43,941 bases of DNA from Candidatus Hatepunaea meridiana (lineage in GTDB: Bacteria; Electryoneota; AABM5-125-24; Hatepunaeales; Hatepunaeaceae). The notes beneath the pieces are model-generated. The model was not told the DNA's origin and did no database searches. It saw only the letters and a program-made list of their open reading frames with translations. The translations under genes were made by a program, and so were the position numbers. Where the stretch lies: assembly GCA_030765125.1 (NCBI GenBank), contig JAVCDD010000317.1, positions 1-43,941 of the forward strand, read 5' to 3'. This document shows positions 1 through 7,949 of this stretch, in pieces; the first letter of the stretch is position 1, and every line of letters starts with the position of its first letter.

Positions 1-192
1 AAGAAGACAAGCTAAAGCTTGGACTCTGAACTAAGAAGACAAGCTAAAGCTTGGACTCTGAACTAAGAAGACAAGCTAAAGCTTGGACTCTGAACTAAGA
101 AGACAAGCTAAAGCTTGAACTCTGAACTAAGAAGACAAGCTAAAGCTTGAACTCTGAACTAAGAAGACAAGCTAAAGCTTGAACTCTGAACT
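1..192. repeat. Tandem array, six copies of a 32-bp unit
   Basis: Six head-to-tail copies start at 1, 33, 65, 97, 129 and 161. Each begins AAGAAGACAAGC and ends GACTCTGAACT or AACTCTGAACT. Copies 1-3 carry TTGGACTC and copies 4-6 carry TTGAACTC, otherwise they are identical. The array runs off the left edge, so the true copy number is unknown. There are no spacers, so it is not a CRISPR. The motif GAACTCTGAACT recurs at 30394-30407, which suggests the unit was built from a dispersed repeat. The unit length is not a multiple of three, so it is unlikely to be coding. Confidence 0.95.
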
Positions 193-209
193 TATTAATC
201 AGGATTTTA

Positions 210-761
210 TTGCCTACCAAGAACCTAATATATAAATCACACCGCTCAATATTACGATCCGAATGGAAGGCGGCGGCGCAATTATGGAATGAACATTTTG
301 CTCCTTTCAAAGGGTGGACTGTTGATCTTGGCGCTGGTAAAGGCGGATTCTGGAATCTTGTGGAACCACCCGGTAAATTGTTTTTACTCGATATAACACG
401 ATGTTTTAGTAAAGATAATAATGATTTACCGAAAGTAATCGCAGATGCATGTCATCCGCCTTTCAAGGAAAATTCTGTTGATTGCGTTGTGGCGTTAGGA
501 TTAACGGAATATCTTGAAGATATTAGTCAGTTTTTTACAGTATTAAGGGAAGTTGTCAGTGAAAACGGTAAGATACTATTCTCAAGTTCACCCCCTATAG
601 TTCCCAATATCATTAGAAAAACTATCGGATTAGGTGTTTACCCTCGATCTGATATCGAAATCCTGCAAACGTTAGAACGAACGGGTTGGAAGGTCTATTC
701 GGCAATGCCGGTTCAAGCGGGATGGCAATCGTTGTTTGCAGCAAGAAGTGAAAAAGTATAA
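210..761 (+). CDS. Class I SAM-dependent methyltransferase
   Basis: The 183-residue product has the Rossmann-like methyltransferase core. Motif I is VDLGAGKGG near residues 39-47, an acidic motif II follows in FLLDITR, and a post-core segment VDCVVALGLTEYLED matches the Methyltransf_11 pattern. It probably moves a methyl group from S-adenosylmethionine to a small molecule, lipid or quinone-like acceptor; nothing visible identifies the substrate. The start is TTG at 210, with AGGA five bases upstream. No ATG lies nearby, and the gene begins just 17 bases after the tandem array. It is short for a methyltransferase but looks complete at the C-terminus. The following transporter starts almost immediately, so the two may be co-transcribed. 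Confidence 0.8.
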   Translation: MPTKNLIYKSHRSILRSEWKAAAQLWNEHFAPFKGWTVDLGAGKGGFWNLVEPPGKLFLLDITRCFSKDNNDLPKVIADACHPPFKENSVDCVVALGLTEYLEDISQFFTVLREVVSENGKILFSSSPPIVPNIIRKTIGLGVYPRSDIEILQTLERTGWKVYSAMPVQAGWQSLFAARSEKV

Positions 762-868
762 AAGCATGAAAGTAAAGGATTAAAAAAGAAATTAATAGTC
801 AAACAACCACTACAGTAAATCAAGCTTATCGACGGGGTATACTAAACGGTCTCTTTTTCAGACTGGCT

Positions 869-2173
869 TTGGCTTTGATCGGACCGGCTACGGTGCTGCC
901 ATTGTATCTGTCTACACTTACAGATCGGAATTGGTTAATCGGTATCGGGTCTTCGATTTTTATTTCAGGATGGTTCCTGCCACAATTATTTGGCGCCGGT
1001 ATCATTGCCAGACTAAAATACAGGCTGCCTTGGTACAATCTGATGGGTGTGTTCAGAGTGATTTCAATCGCTTGTATAGCTGTTTTAACACTTATCTTAG
1101 GTGGTAGGCATGGTGATTTACTGTTGATTTCCTTTCTCGTTTTATTCACATGTCATTCGATTTCAGGAGGCTTGGCTGGTGTAGTATTCCTCGATATTAT
1201 CGGTAAAAGTGTTCCCACTATAGGTAAACCCGGCACTCCAGGGCGGGGTAAATTCTTCGGCTGGCGTGTTTTTCTTGGTGGTTTGGTCAGTATTCTGGCT
1301 GGGTTTCTAATTATTAATCCTGTTCTTGAACACATCTCATATCCAACTAACTTTGCTTTACTATTTGGTATTGCAGCTATTATGATTGCTATTGGTGTTA
1401 TAACCTTCGGTACACTTAAGGAAGAACCATCATTCATTGGGAATGCAATGAAAAATAGTAGAAGCGACACTCTTGTCGCTTGCGCAAGGTCTATGAAATA
1501 CGAAAGTTCAAGCGACAAGAGTGTCGCTTCTACTATTTTTAAAGGAAAGGATGACATATACAATCAGAAAGGGTTCTATAAACATCTGTTTAGCAGTTTC
1601 AGTTTGCTAAAAACTGATCAGACCTTCAGGCGATATTTTATGATCCGGCATATTATGACGTTGTGGAACTTCGGTTTGCCGTTTTACATCCTTTTTGCTC
1701 AGAGCAGATATGATCTTTCTCCATTTTGGATAGGAGCGTTCCTTGCTGCACGATATGCAGGTGAGATGGGTTTTAATGTCCTATGGGCGTTATTATCGGA
1801 TCGCGGACATAATAGAGCGATTATTAGAATAGCATCGTTATTAACGGTATTTCCACCTTTGATAGTTTTCTCACAGGTAATCTGGCAAACACCCGAAATT
1901 GTTTTTGCGATTGCTTTTTTCGTATCGGGAGGAGTAATTTCCTCGTTTATAGTGGGTGGTAATAACTATCTGCTTCAACATGCACCTCCGAATAAGAGAC
2001 CGCTTTACATCGGTGTAATGAACAGTACGTTAGGAATATCGGTTCTTTCTGCGGGATTGGGGGGTCTCATAATTGATCATTTGGGATATATGACGCTGTT
2101 TGGGTTGGTTAGTGTTTTTTCATTGTTTTCAATTGCTGCCGCTTTGAGATTGCTTTCACCAGGAAAAGGATGA
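869..2173 (+). CDS. Major facilitator superfamily transporter (5' end probably frameshifted)
   Basis: This 434-residue integral membrane protein has about eleven to twelve hydrophobic segments and MFS-like loops such as the one after LSTLTDRN. The substrate is unknown. The TTG at 869 cuts into the first membrane segment. The same frame stays open upstream to 782 and encodes a credible N-terminus (AYRRGILNGLFFRLA). An ATG at 766 joins this frame if the T at 781 is skipped, giving MKVKD then KKEINS and about 468 residues in total. The central loop (residues about 195-224 of the short form) is encoded by a perfect 31-bp inverted repeat at 1451-1540, which inserts roughly 30 polar residues between the two transporter halves without a stop. 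The family assignment is fairly sure; the start is not. Confidence 0.8.
   Translation: MALIGPATVLPLYLSTLTDRNWLIGIGSSIFISGWFLPQLFGAGIIARLKYRLPWYNLMGVFRVISIACIAVLTLILGGRHGDLLLISFLVLFTCHSISGGLAGVVFLDIIGKSVPTIGKPGTPGRGKFFGWRVFLGGLVSILAGFLIINPVLEHISYPTNFALLFGIAAIMIAIGVITFGTLKEEPSFIGNAMKNSRSDTLVACARSMKYESSSDKSVASTIFKGKDDIYNQKGFYKHLFSSFSLLKTDQTFRRYFMIRHIMTLWNFGLPFYILFAQSRYDLSPFWIGAFLAARYAGEMGFNVLWALLSDRGHNRAIIRIASLLTVFPPLIVFSQVIWQTPEIVFAIAFFVSGGVISSFIVGGNNYLLQHAPPNKRPLYIGVMNSTLGISVLSAGLGGLIIDHLGYMTLFGLVSVFSLFSIAAALRLLSPGKG
1451..1540. repeat. Palindromic element, family A, in frame inside the MFS gene
   Basis: The left arm is 1451-1481 and the right arm 1510-1540. The 31-base arms are exact reverse complements, separated by 28 bases. 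Each arm also holds a smaller palindrome, GCGACACTCTTGTCGC or its complement. The same core occurs at 7913-7937, 10731-10753 and 10841-10863, and a diverged form at 2326-2384 and 33361-33387. It encodes the polar segment SRSDTLVA...SDKSVASTI, which is unlike the surrounding membrane protein. Confidence 0.9.
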
Positions 2174-2214
2174 AGGATAACTTAACTGCGTTTTGAATTG
2201 TGGGTTGTAAAATA

Positions 2215-2243
2215 TTGATTTAATGACAAAACGTGCGTACCTT
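2215..2243 (+). promoter_or_regulatory. Putative promoter of the first S8 protease gene
   Basis: TTGATT at 2215-2220 and TACCTT at 2238-2243 are separated by 17 bases and lie about 50 bases before the ATG at 2296. The box TAnCTT also appears in the promoter-like sites before the HU-like gene and mreB. It fits the TAnnTTTG type of -7 element known in Bacteroidota. The assignment is by pattern only. Confidence 0.4.
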
Positions 2244-2295
2244 GTAATGTTAAAGTTCTTTATCAGAATTTAAAACTTGCACGAGGTTACAAATT

Positions 2296-5010
2296 ATGAA
2301 TTATAAGGTTTTTAGCAATAATAAAAATAGGTTGGACACTCCTGTCCGACATGGGAAGAGTCAGACAAGAGTGTCTGACCTACTTGGGATTGTTTTATTA
2401 GTGGTATTAACGTTCTGTTTAAGTTTGCAAGCAGAAGAAATACCACTTGATGAACCATACATTCCAGGAAGAGTTATCTTCAAAATAGCTACTGAATATA
2501 AGGTTGAGCTTCCAATAGCGGGTTCGCATTTATTTGGGGTTGAATATATTGATGACTATATGGATCAGATTAACGCTGATCGAGTCGAGAGGATGTATCC
2601 GATATGCCAGCCTCCGATTCCCAACGGCGCTGATATAACCCGGATATATGTTCTTTACTTTCCACAGACATTCTCACCTGAAGATATTTCCCGCGATATG
2701 GCTAAACTTACTGGCGTTGAATATGCCCATCCGTGGTTAATTGACCGCGAATGTATGGAACATAACGATCCTCTAAGACGCAATCAGTATGGGCTTGATC
2801 TTTGTGAGGCAAACCGGGCGCATGATATTTCTACCGGTGATCGCAGTGTTCCTGTAGCGATTGTTGACAGCGGTGTGGATCGAGATCATCCCGATCTTGA
2901 AGATAACCTCTGGGTTAATCCAGGTGAAGACCTTAACGGTGATGGTGAAATCCAGGACAACGAACGCAACGGTCGCGATGATGATCGCAACGGTAAGATT
3001 GATGATTTTCACGGCTGGAATTTCTACAACAATAACAGTAACTTCAACGATACTTATGGACATGGTACACATTGTGCTGGAATCGCATCAGCCGTTACCA
3101 ACAACCGAACAGGTATTGCCAGCGTTGGTTATAGCTGCGGAATAATGGCTATTAAAGCCGGTCCAGGTGGAGTAGTCACGCATGGTTATCCGGGTGTGAG
3201 GTACGCAGTAGATAATGGCGCTAAGGTGGTTAGCTGTTCCTGGGGTAATGATCAGAGTCAACAGGCGGCTCAAGATCTTATGAACTATGCACGAGATCAC
3301 GACGCTCTGGTACTTGCTGGCGCAGGCAATGACGGTATAACAAGAATGTTTTATCCTGCTGCTTATGAGAATGTAATAGCTGTGGGTTCTACAAACAGCA
3401 ATGACCGCAGATCCGGATTTTCAAATTACGGTGATTGGATTGGAATTTGCGCACCTGGATCAGATATTGCGAGTACCGTACCTGGTGGTCAATATGGTTA
3501 TATGAGTGGAACCTCAATGTCCAGCCCCTTTGCTGCATCCGTAGCCATTCTTATACGCGCTGCATACCAATGGCTGGATGTTAACGAAGCGGAAGAACTT
3601 TTGTTTGAAGGCGCTGATGATATTTATAACCTGAACGATCGGTATCGAGGTCAGCTTGGCGCTGGAAGAATCAACGCTTATGAATCATTGCGGCTTGGAC
3701 AGCGTCCAGCATTAATTATTGAAGGTATTGAGATAGTATTCGATGAGAATGATAATGACCGGTTTGATGTGGATGAAGTAATTGAGTTTGTAATAAATAT
3801 TTCCAATAACGAGGGTGCCATTGAAACGGAAGGTCTTATTGTTACATTGACAACTGAAGATGAAATGCTTAACATTCAGACAGATGAGGTTATCTATCCT
3901 GACGTTGAGCCGGGTGAAACCATTGCCAATGAAGACGAACCGTTTGTGATTGAGGTTTCAGGCGATGCAATACCACACACTACCTGGATAACGGTATTGG
4001 TTGAAGCTGATCCGGGTGGGATTGAAATTGAGCAGACTTTTGAAATAATTGTAGGTCACCCCGATATTCTTATCGTTGATGATGACGATGGTGATGATAT
4101 TGAGCAATATTATCTTTCAGACGTTGAAGCAATGGGACAAGGCTGGGTACGCTGGAATGTTGCAACTGACTATTCACCTGATCTGGACGTTCTGACCGAT
4201 TATGAAATGGTTGTCTGGGTTACAGGGAATGCCGATCCGCCTTTGGATGAATTAGACAAGGTTCAAATAGAATCCGCAATTTTGGAAGACGCTAATGTAC
4301 TTTTGATCGGAAATAGAATCGGTAACTACAGAGATAATCAGGAATTCTTAATGGAATACTTTGGTGCCGAACACGAAGAGGATTCCGTTCGCGCCTTATC
4401 GGTTAACGGCATACCTGGTGATCGTCCCATCGCTGAGGGAACGAGGTTATACCTCTTCGGTGATGATGCTGCTGATTTCGGTGATGTTTCACCTTCCACG
4501 ATGGTGCCGGTAATGGGTGCAGACAGTCTTTTGATCTATGTCACTGGTGGTGATACACTCGGCGTTGCAGCGGTGAGTTATCAAAGTGAATGGTCGGATG
4601 GGAAATCAATATATTTCGGTTTCGCTTTTGAAGGATCGAGTGGTCGTCAGACACCACGAAGCGCAGTTTTAGAGAACATATATGAGTGGTTTATCAGTGA
4701 AGATAATGGTGACATTGCACCGCTCGATATATCGACTGTTACGAGTGTATATTCATTAAGTCCTGCATTTCCCAATCCGTTCAATAGTTTGGTAAAGTTA
4801 ACTTACCATATTCCTTGCATAACGAATTACAACTTAAGCATTATAGATTTATCCGGAAGAGAGATTACTTTACTGAATAGTGGCATTAGTGAAGCCGGTG
4901 AATTTACTACACTCTGGAATTCAACCGATACACCTTCCGGTATCTATTTTGCCAGATTATCCGTACCAGGAAGAGCGCCAATCGAACGGCGACTGGTACT
5001 TATAAAATAA
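2296..5010 (+). CDS. Secreted subtilisin-like (S8) serine protease with T9SS-type sorting domain
   Basis: This 904-residue protein is predicted to be exported and hydrolyse proteins at the cell surface or outside the cell. It has a signal-like hydrophobic segment (about residues 29-46) and a propeptide-like region to about 165. The S8 catalytic domain follows, with Asp191 (AIVDSGVD), His256 (YGHGTHCAG), oxyanion Asn345 (GAGNDG) and Ser407 (SGTSMSSP). Between Asp and His lie Asp/Asn-rich loops (about 208-237) that look like calcium-binding loops. A beta-rich middle comes next, then an 85-residue type A sorting domain with FPNPFN and a terminal RRLVLIK. The start is ATG with GAGG nine bases upstream. 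A family A palindromic element (2326-2384) encodes charged residues between the N-terminus and the hydrophobic core of the signal peptide. The next gene is a close paralogue. Confidence 0.93.
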   Translation: MNYKVFSNNKNRLDTPVRHGKSQTRVSDLLGIVLLVVLTFCLSLQAEEIPLDEPYIPGRVIFKIATEYKVELPIAGSHLFGVEYIDDYMDQINADRVERMYPICQPPIPNGADITRIYVLYFPQTFSPEDISRDMAKLTGVEYAHPWLIDRECMEHNDPLRRNQYGLDLCEANRAHDISTGDRSVPVAIVDSGVDRDHPDLEDNLWVNPGEDLNGDGEIQDNERNGRDDDRNGKIDDFHGWNFYNNNSNFNDTYGHGTHCAGIASAVTNNRTGIASVGYSCGIMAIKAGPGGVVTHGYPGVRYAVDNGAKVVSCSWGNDQSQQAAQDLMNYARDHDALVLAGAGNDGITRMFYPAAYENVIAVGSTNSNDRRSGFSNYGDWIGICAPGSDIASTVPGGQYGYMSGTSMSSPFAASVAILIRAAYQWLDVNEAEELLFEGADDIYNLNDRYRGQLGAGRINAYESLRLGQRPALIIEGIEIVFDENDNDRFDVDEVIEFVINISNNEGAIETEGLIVTLTTEDEMLNIQTDEVIYPDVEPGETIANEDEPFVIEVSGDAIPHTTWITVLVEADPGGIEIEQTFEIIVGHPDILIVDDDDGDDIEQYYLSDVEAMGQGWVRWNVATDYSPDLDVLTDYEMVVWVTGNADPPLDELDKVQIESAILEDANVLLIGNRIGNYRDNQEFLMEYFGAEHEEDSVRALSVNGIPGDRPIAEGTRLYLFGDDAADFGDVSPSTMVPVMGADSLLIYVTGGDTLGVAAVSYQSEWSDGKSIYFGFAFEGSSGRQTPRSAVLENIYEWFISEDNGDIAPLDISTVTSVYSLSPAFPNPFNSLVKLTYHIPCITNYNLSIIDLSGREITLLNSGISEAGEFTTLWNSTDTPSGIYFARLSVPGRAPIERRLVLIK
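2326..2384. repeat. Palindromic element, diverged family A, in the signal-peptide coding region
   Basis: Arms at 2326-2350 and 2360-2384 are reverse complements at 20 of 25 positions, and most differences would still allow G-T pairing. The core is GGACACTCCTGTCC on the left and CAGACAAGAGTGTCTG on the right. It is translated as LDTPVRH...SQTRVSDL within the N-terminus of the first S8 protease. The downstream paralogue starting at 5119 has no such segment. Confidence 0.85.
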
Positions 5011-5100
5011 TTACGAATAGCGAATAGCGAATTACAAATTACGAATTGAAGAATTCCTTGCAATCTGTTTTTCGTCCTTCGTAATTCGCTATTCGTAATT
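5009..5100. repeat. Intergenic inverted repeat (family C, ATTACGAATAGCGAATTAC type)
   Basis: The right arm at 5081-5100 is the reverse complement of the left arm at 5009-5035, except that the left arm carries a duplicated 7-base step (GAATAGC). The pair fills the gap between the two paralogous S8 genes. It could fold as a long hairpin in the mRNA. It has no T-run typical of an intrinsic terminator. Confidence 0.85.
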
Positions 5101-5118
5101 TTTAAAAACGGGGTAAAA

Positions 5119-7761
5119 ATGAAATTTCACAATTTCTTAATTCTTGCACTACTTTTAAGCTGTTTTACTTTCACCCAAACCAGTGCAGTTGAAATATCTG
5201 ATGAGGATGTGTTCCTGCCTGGTGTGTTAGTATTCAAAGCAACCCCCGAATTTGCGGTTGATCTTGGCGACAAACCTGAATATCGGTTCGGGATTGAGCA
5301 CATAGACCGTTTCATGGATGAGATCGGCGCTACAAAAGTAGAACGTAAATATCCGCATTGTTTTCCTCCTTTGCCGGATGGAACCGATCTCACACGTATT
5401 TACAACCTTTACTTTCCTGAAACGCTGCCTGTTGAGGCAGTTTGCAGCGATATGGAAAAACTAATTGGTATCGAATTCGTTGAACCTTGGCCAATCTTGC
5501 GGTTGTATATGGATCATAACGATACATATCGTAACCGCCAGTATGGACTTGACCTTTGTCAGGCAAATGACGCTCACGATATTGCGACCGGTGACAGATC
5601 AGTACCTGTAGCAATTGTCGATACCGGCGTTGATATGGATCATCTCGATCTGGTCGCTAATTTCTGGATTAATCCAGGTGAGGATTTGAATCATAACGGT
5701 GTTATCGAAGATGATGAGGAGAATGGTCGAGACGATGATGGTAATGGAAAGCGGGATGATTTTTATGGCTGGGATTTCGTTGACAGAGATAACAATCCTG
5801 ACGACCGCTATGGTCACGGCACTCATTGTGCGGGGATAGCTTCAGCGGTAACCAACAATCGCCGGGGAGTAGCAAGCGTTGGTTATAATTGCGGGATAAT
5901 GGCTGTTCGGGTCGGCGAAGCCCAGTTTGTATCGTATGGTTACGAAGGTATCGAGTACGCAGCCAGGACAGGCGCAAAGGTAATCAGTTGCTCCTGGGGC
6001 AGCAGTTGGGGAGGCGCTGGCGGTAGGCAAGTAATAAACTATGCAACTGAGCATGATGCACTGGTTCTTGCATCAGCAGGTAATGATAACAGTGAAGCGC
6101 GAGGTTATCCTGCAGCATTTGAGAACGCCGTTGCAGTTGCCGCTACTGATAATAATGATCGTCGTGCCGGATTCTCTAATTATGGAGATTGGGTTGATAT
6201 TTCTGCTCCGGGTGTTGCAATATTCAGCACTTATCCCGGAGGACGTTATGCTGAGATGAGCGGTACTTCTATGTCTTGTCCGTTTGCAGCATCAGTAGCT
6301 ATCTTGTTGAGGTCTGAATTTGAAGTGCTTGACGTTGCAGAAGCTCGTCAAGTGCTATTAGAGGGCGCTGATGATATTGATGATGAAAACGGCAACTTCC
6401 GCGGCAAACTTGGATCCGGACGAATCAACGCCTATAGGTCATTACAATTAGGCGAACGACCGATCTTGTTATTGGGTGTTATGGTATTGGATGGAGATGA
6501 TAACAATAATGGTCGTCTCGAACCAGGTGAAACAGCGAATATTGTGATATTAGTGTCAAATAGCGAAAGTGGGTCTGAAACCGAAAGCCTTTCATTTGAA
6601 ATTAGTTCCGATGATCCGGATATATCTTTTTCAACAGATGATATAGAAATGCAAAATCTCGATCCAGGTGATGAAATCTCCAATGATGATGATCCGTTCG
6701 TAATTGAAATTGCTGAAGATGCGATACCACACACATCCTGGTTTACAATAGCTGTAACCGCACAACCGGGCTTTATTCATCTGGAAAGAACGTACGAAAT
6801 TATTATCGGTTATCCTGATATACTGATTGTTGATGACGATGGCGGTCAGGACGTTGAGAATTTCTATTACTCGTCAATTGATGAAATGGAGCGTGGTTGG
6901 GTTCGTTGGAATGTTTCTTTGAATGACGCTCCTGATGTGAATGCGATGAGCGAATACGAGATGATAATCTGGATGACAGGAAATTCAGAGGAACCGTTGG
7001 GTGAACTTGGTCGCTTACAGCTTGAATATGCACTTGATGACGGTATGAATATAATGCTCGTTGGCAAAAGGATTGGTGATATTGAGGAAAATCAGGAATT
7101 ACTGTATAACTACTTCGGAGCCGATCATGCGGCGGATTCGGTCGGTGCCAGATGGGTGATAGGATTGCCTGGTGAACGACCTTTAGCAGAGAATGATTCT
7201 ATGCTGTTAATCGGTAACGGCGGTAACGGTGACGGCAGGTATTCACCATCATCTATGACGCCGGTTAACGGAGGGGATAGTCTGTTAGTATACAGTATAT
7301 CTGATGTTACAGGATGTGCAGGCGTTTATAAAGTAGACTGGATAACCGGATCGCGAACGGTTTATCTTGGCTTCTCATTTGAGGGTGTAACAGGGCATGG
7401 GGAAACTACTTCGAGACATGCAGTACTTGAAGAGGTATTCGATTGGTTTACTGGCGAAATCAACGATGTTCCATTTTCAGATGATATGAATGCGAGGTCT
7501 TTTGCTTTGGAACCAGCTTATCCTAATCCTTTCAATGGGAAGGTTAGAATTGGCTATACATTACCAAATATAACGGCTTATAAACTTGTGATAATTGATT
7601 TAAGCGGAAGAGAAGTGGATTTAGTTAGTTCAGGAGTAATACCTGCCGGGCGATATAGTGCAATCTGGGATGCAGCCGGAATGTCATCGGGGATATATTT
7701 CGCGCGATTGATTAGTCCTAACTGCGCACCGATTGAAAGAAAGCTGGTATTGATCAAGTGA
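5119..7761 (+). CDS. Secreted subtilisin-like (S8) serine protease with T9SS-type sorting domain (paralogue)
   Basis: This 880-residue protein has the same architecture as its upstream neighbour. It has a signal peptide (MKFHNFLILALLLSCF...TSA), a propeptide-like region and a catalytic domain with Asp168 (AIVDTGVD), His233 (YGHGTHCAG), Asn322 (SAGND) and Ser384 (SGTSMSCP). Acidic DDDGNG loops near residue 205 suggest calcium binding. A middle region around residues 570-740 carries the shared ILIVDDD motif, and the C-terminal sorting domain has YPNPFN and ends RKLVLIK. It probably arose by tandem duplication, since the two proteins align over their whole length, but it lacks the palindromic-element segment in the signal peptide. 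The start is ATG after GGGG. Co-secretion with its neighbour is inferred; the secretion machinery is not in this window. Confidence 0.93.
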   Translation: MKFHNFLILALLLSCFTFTQTSAVEISDEDVFLPGVLVFKATPEFAVDLGDKPEYRFGIEHIDRFMDEIGATKVERKYPHCFPPLPDGTDLTRIYNLYFPETLPVEAVCSDMEKLIGIEFVEPWPILRLYMDHNDTYRNRQYGLDLCQANDAHDIATGDRSVPVAIVDTGVDMDHLDLVANFWINPGEDLNHNGVIEDDEENGRDDDGNGKRDDFYGWDFVDRDNNPDDRYGHGTHCAGIASAVTNNRRGVASVGYNCGIMAVRVGEAQFVSYGYEGIEYAARTGAKVISCSWGSSWGGAGGRQVINYATEHDALVLASAGNDNSEARGYPAAFENAVAVAATDNNDRRAGFSNYGDWVDISAPGVAIFSTYPGGRYAEMSGTSMSCPFAASVAILLRSEFEVLDVAEARQVLLEGADDIDDENGNFRGKLGSGRINAYRSLQLGERPILLLGVMVLDGDDNNNGRLEPGETANIVILVSNSESGSETESLSFEISSDDPDISFSTDDIEMQNLDPGDEISNDDDPFVIEIAEDAIPHTSWFTIAVTAQPGFIHLERTYEIIIGYPDILIVDDDGGQDVENFYYSSIDEMERGWVRWNVSLNDAPDVNAMSEYEMIIWMTGNSEEPLGELGRLQLEYALDDGMNIMLVGKRIGDIEENQELLYNYFGADHAADSVGARWVIGLPGERPLAENDSMLLIGNGGNGDGRYSPSSMTPVNGGDSLLVYSISDVTGCAGVYKVDWITGSRTVYLGFSFEGVTGHGETTSRHAVLEEVFDWFTGEINDVPFSDDMNARSFALEPAYPNPFNGKVRIGYTLPNITAYKLVIIDLSGREVDLVSSGVIPAGRYSAIWDAAGMSSGIYFARLISPNCAPIERKLVLIK

Positions 7762-7785
7762 TTACTATTTAGAATCGAAGGCAAT

Positions 7786-7841
7786 AAACCCGTCCTGTAA
7801 TAGTAAATGGAGTATTAGTTATTACTGGGCGGGTTTCTTTA
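7786..7841 (+). terminator. Rho-independent terminator-like hairpin
   Basis: AAACCCGTCCTGTAATA at 7786-7802 pairs with TATTACTGGGCGGGTTT at 7820-7836 with few mismatches, and the stem is followed by TCTTT. It lies 25 bases after the stop of the second S8 gene, so it probably ends transcription of that gene or gene pair. Confidence 0.65.
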
Positions 7842-7937
7842 TAAACCGCAGATTACGCAGATTTAACAGATTAAGGGATCTTTTATATCTGCATAGTCTT
7901 TGGTGAAAAACACGCGACAAGAGTGTTGCGTCTACTA
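7841..7937. repeat. Composite repeat: family B (7841-7874) followed by family A half-element (7913-7937)
   Basis: 7841-7874 begins ATAAACCGCAGATTACGCAG and matches 10758-10785 and the complement of 10865-10895. 7913-7937 (CGCGACAAGAGTGTTGCG then TCTACTA) is identical to 10841-10865. The same two repeat families are therefore found next to each other at two loci. This copy lies just upstream of the third S8 gene. Confidence 0.85.
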
Positions 7938-7949
7938 AAAGGTTGAACT

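Noticed and set aside
1..192. Possible CRISPR array
   Set aside because: The units are contiguous and identical with no unique spacers, and no cas genes are present.
1153..1563. 136-residue reverse ORF in the MFS gene
   Set aside because: It is a shadow of a well-supported membrane protein and has no coding signs of its own.
5702..6054. Overlapping reverse ORFs in the S8 protease genes
   Set aside because: They arise from the low-stop antisense frame of Asp/Gly-rich catalytic regions.
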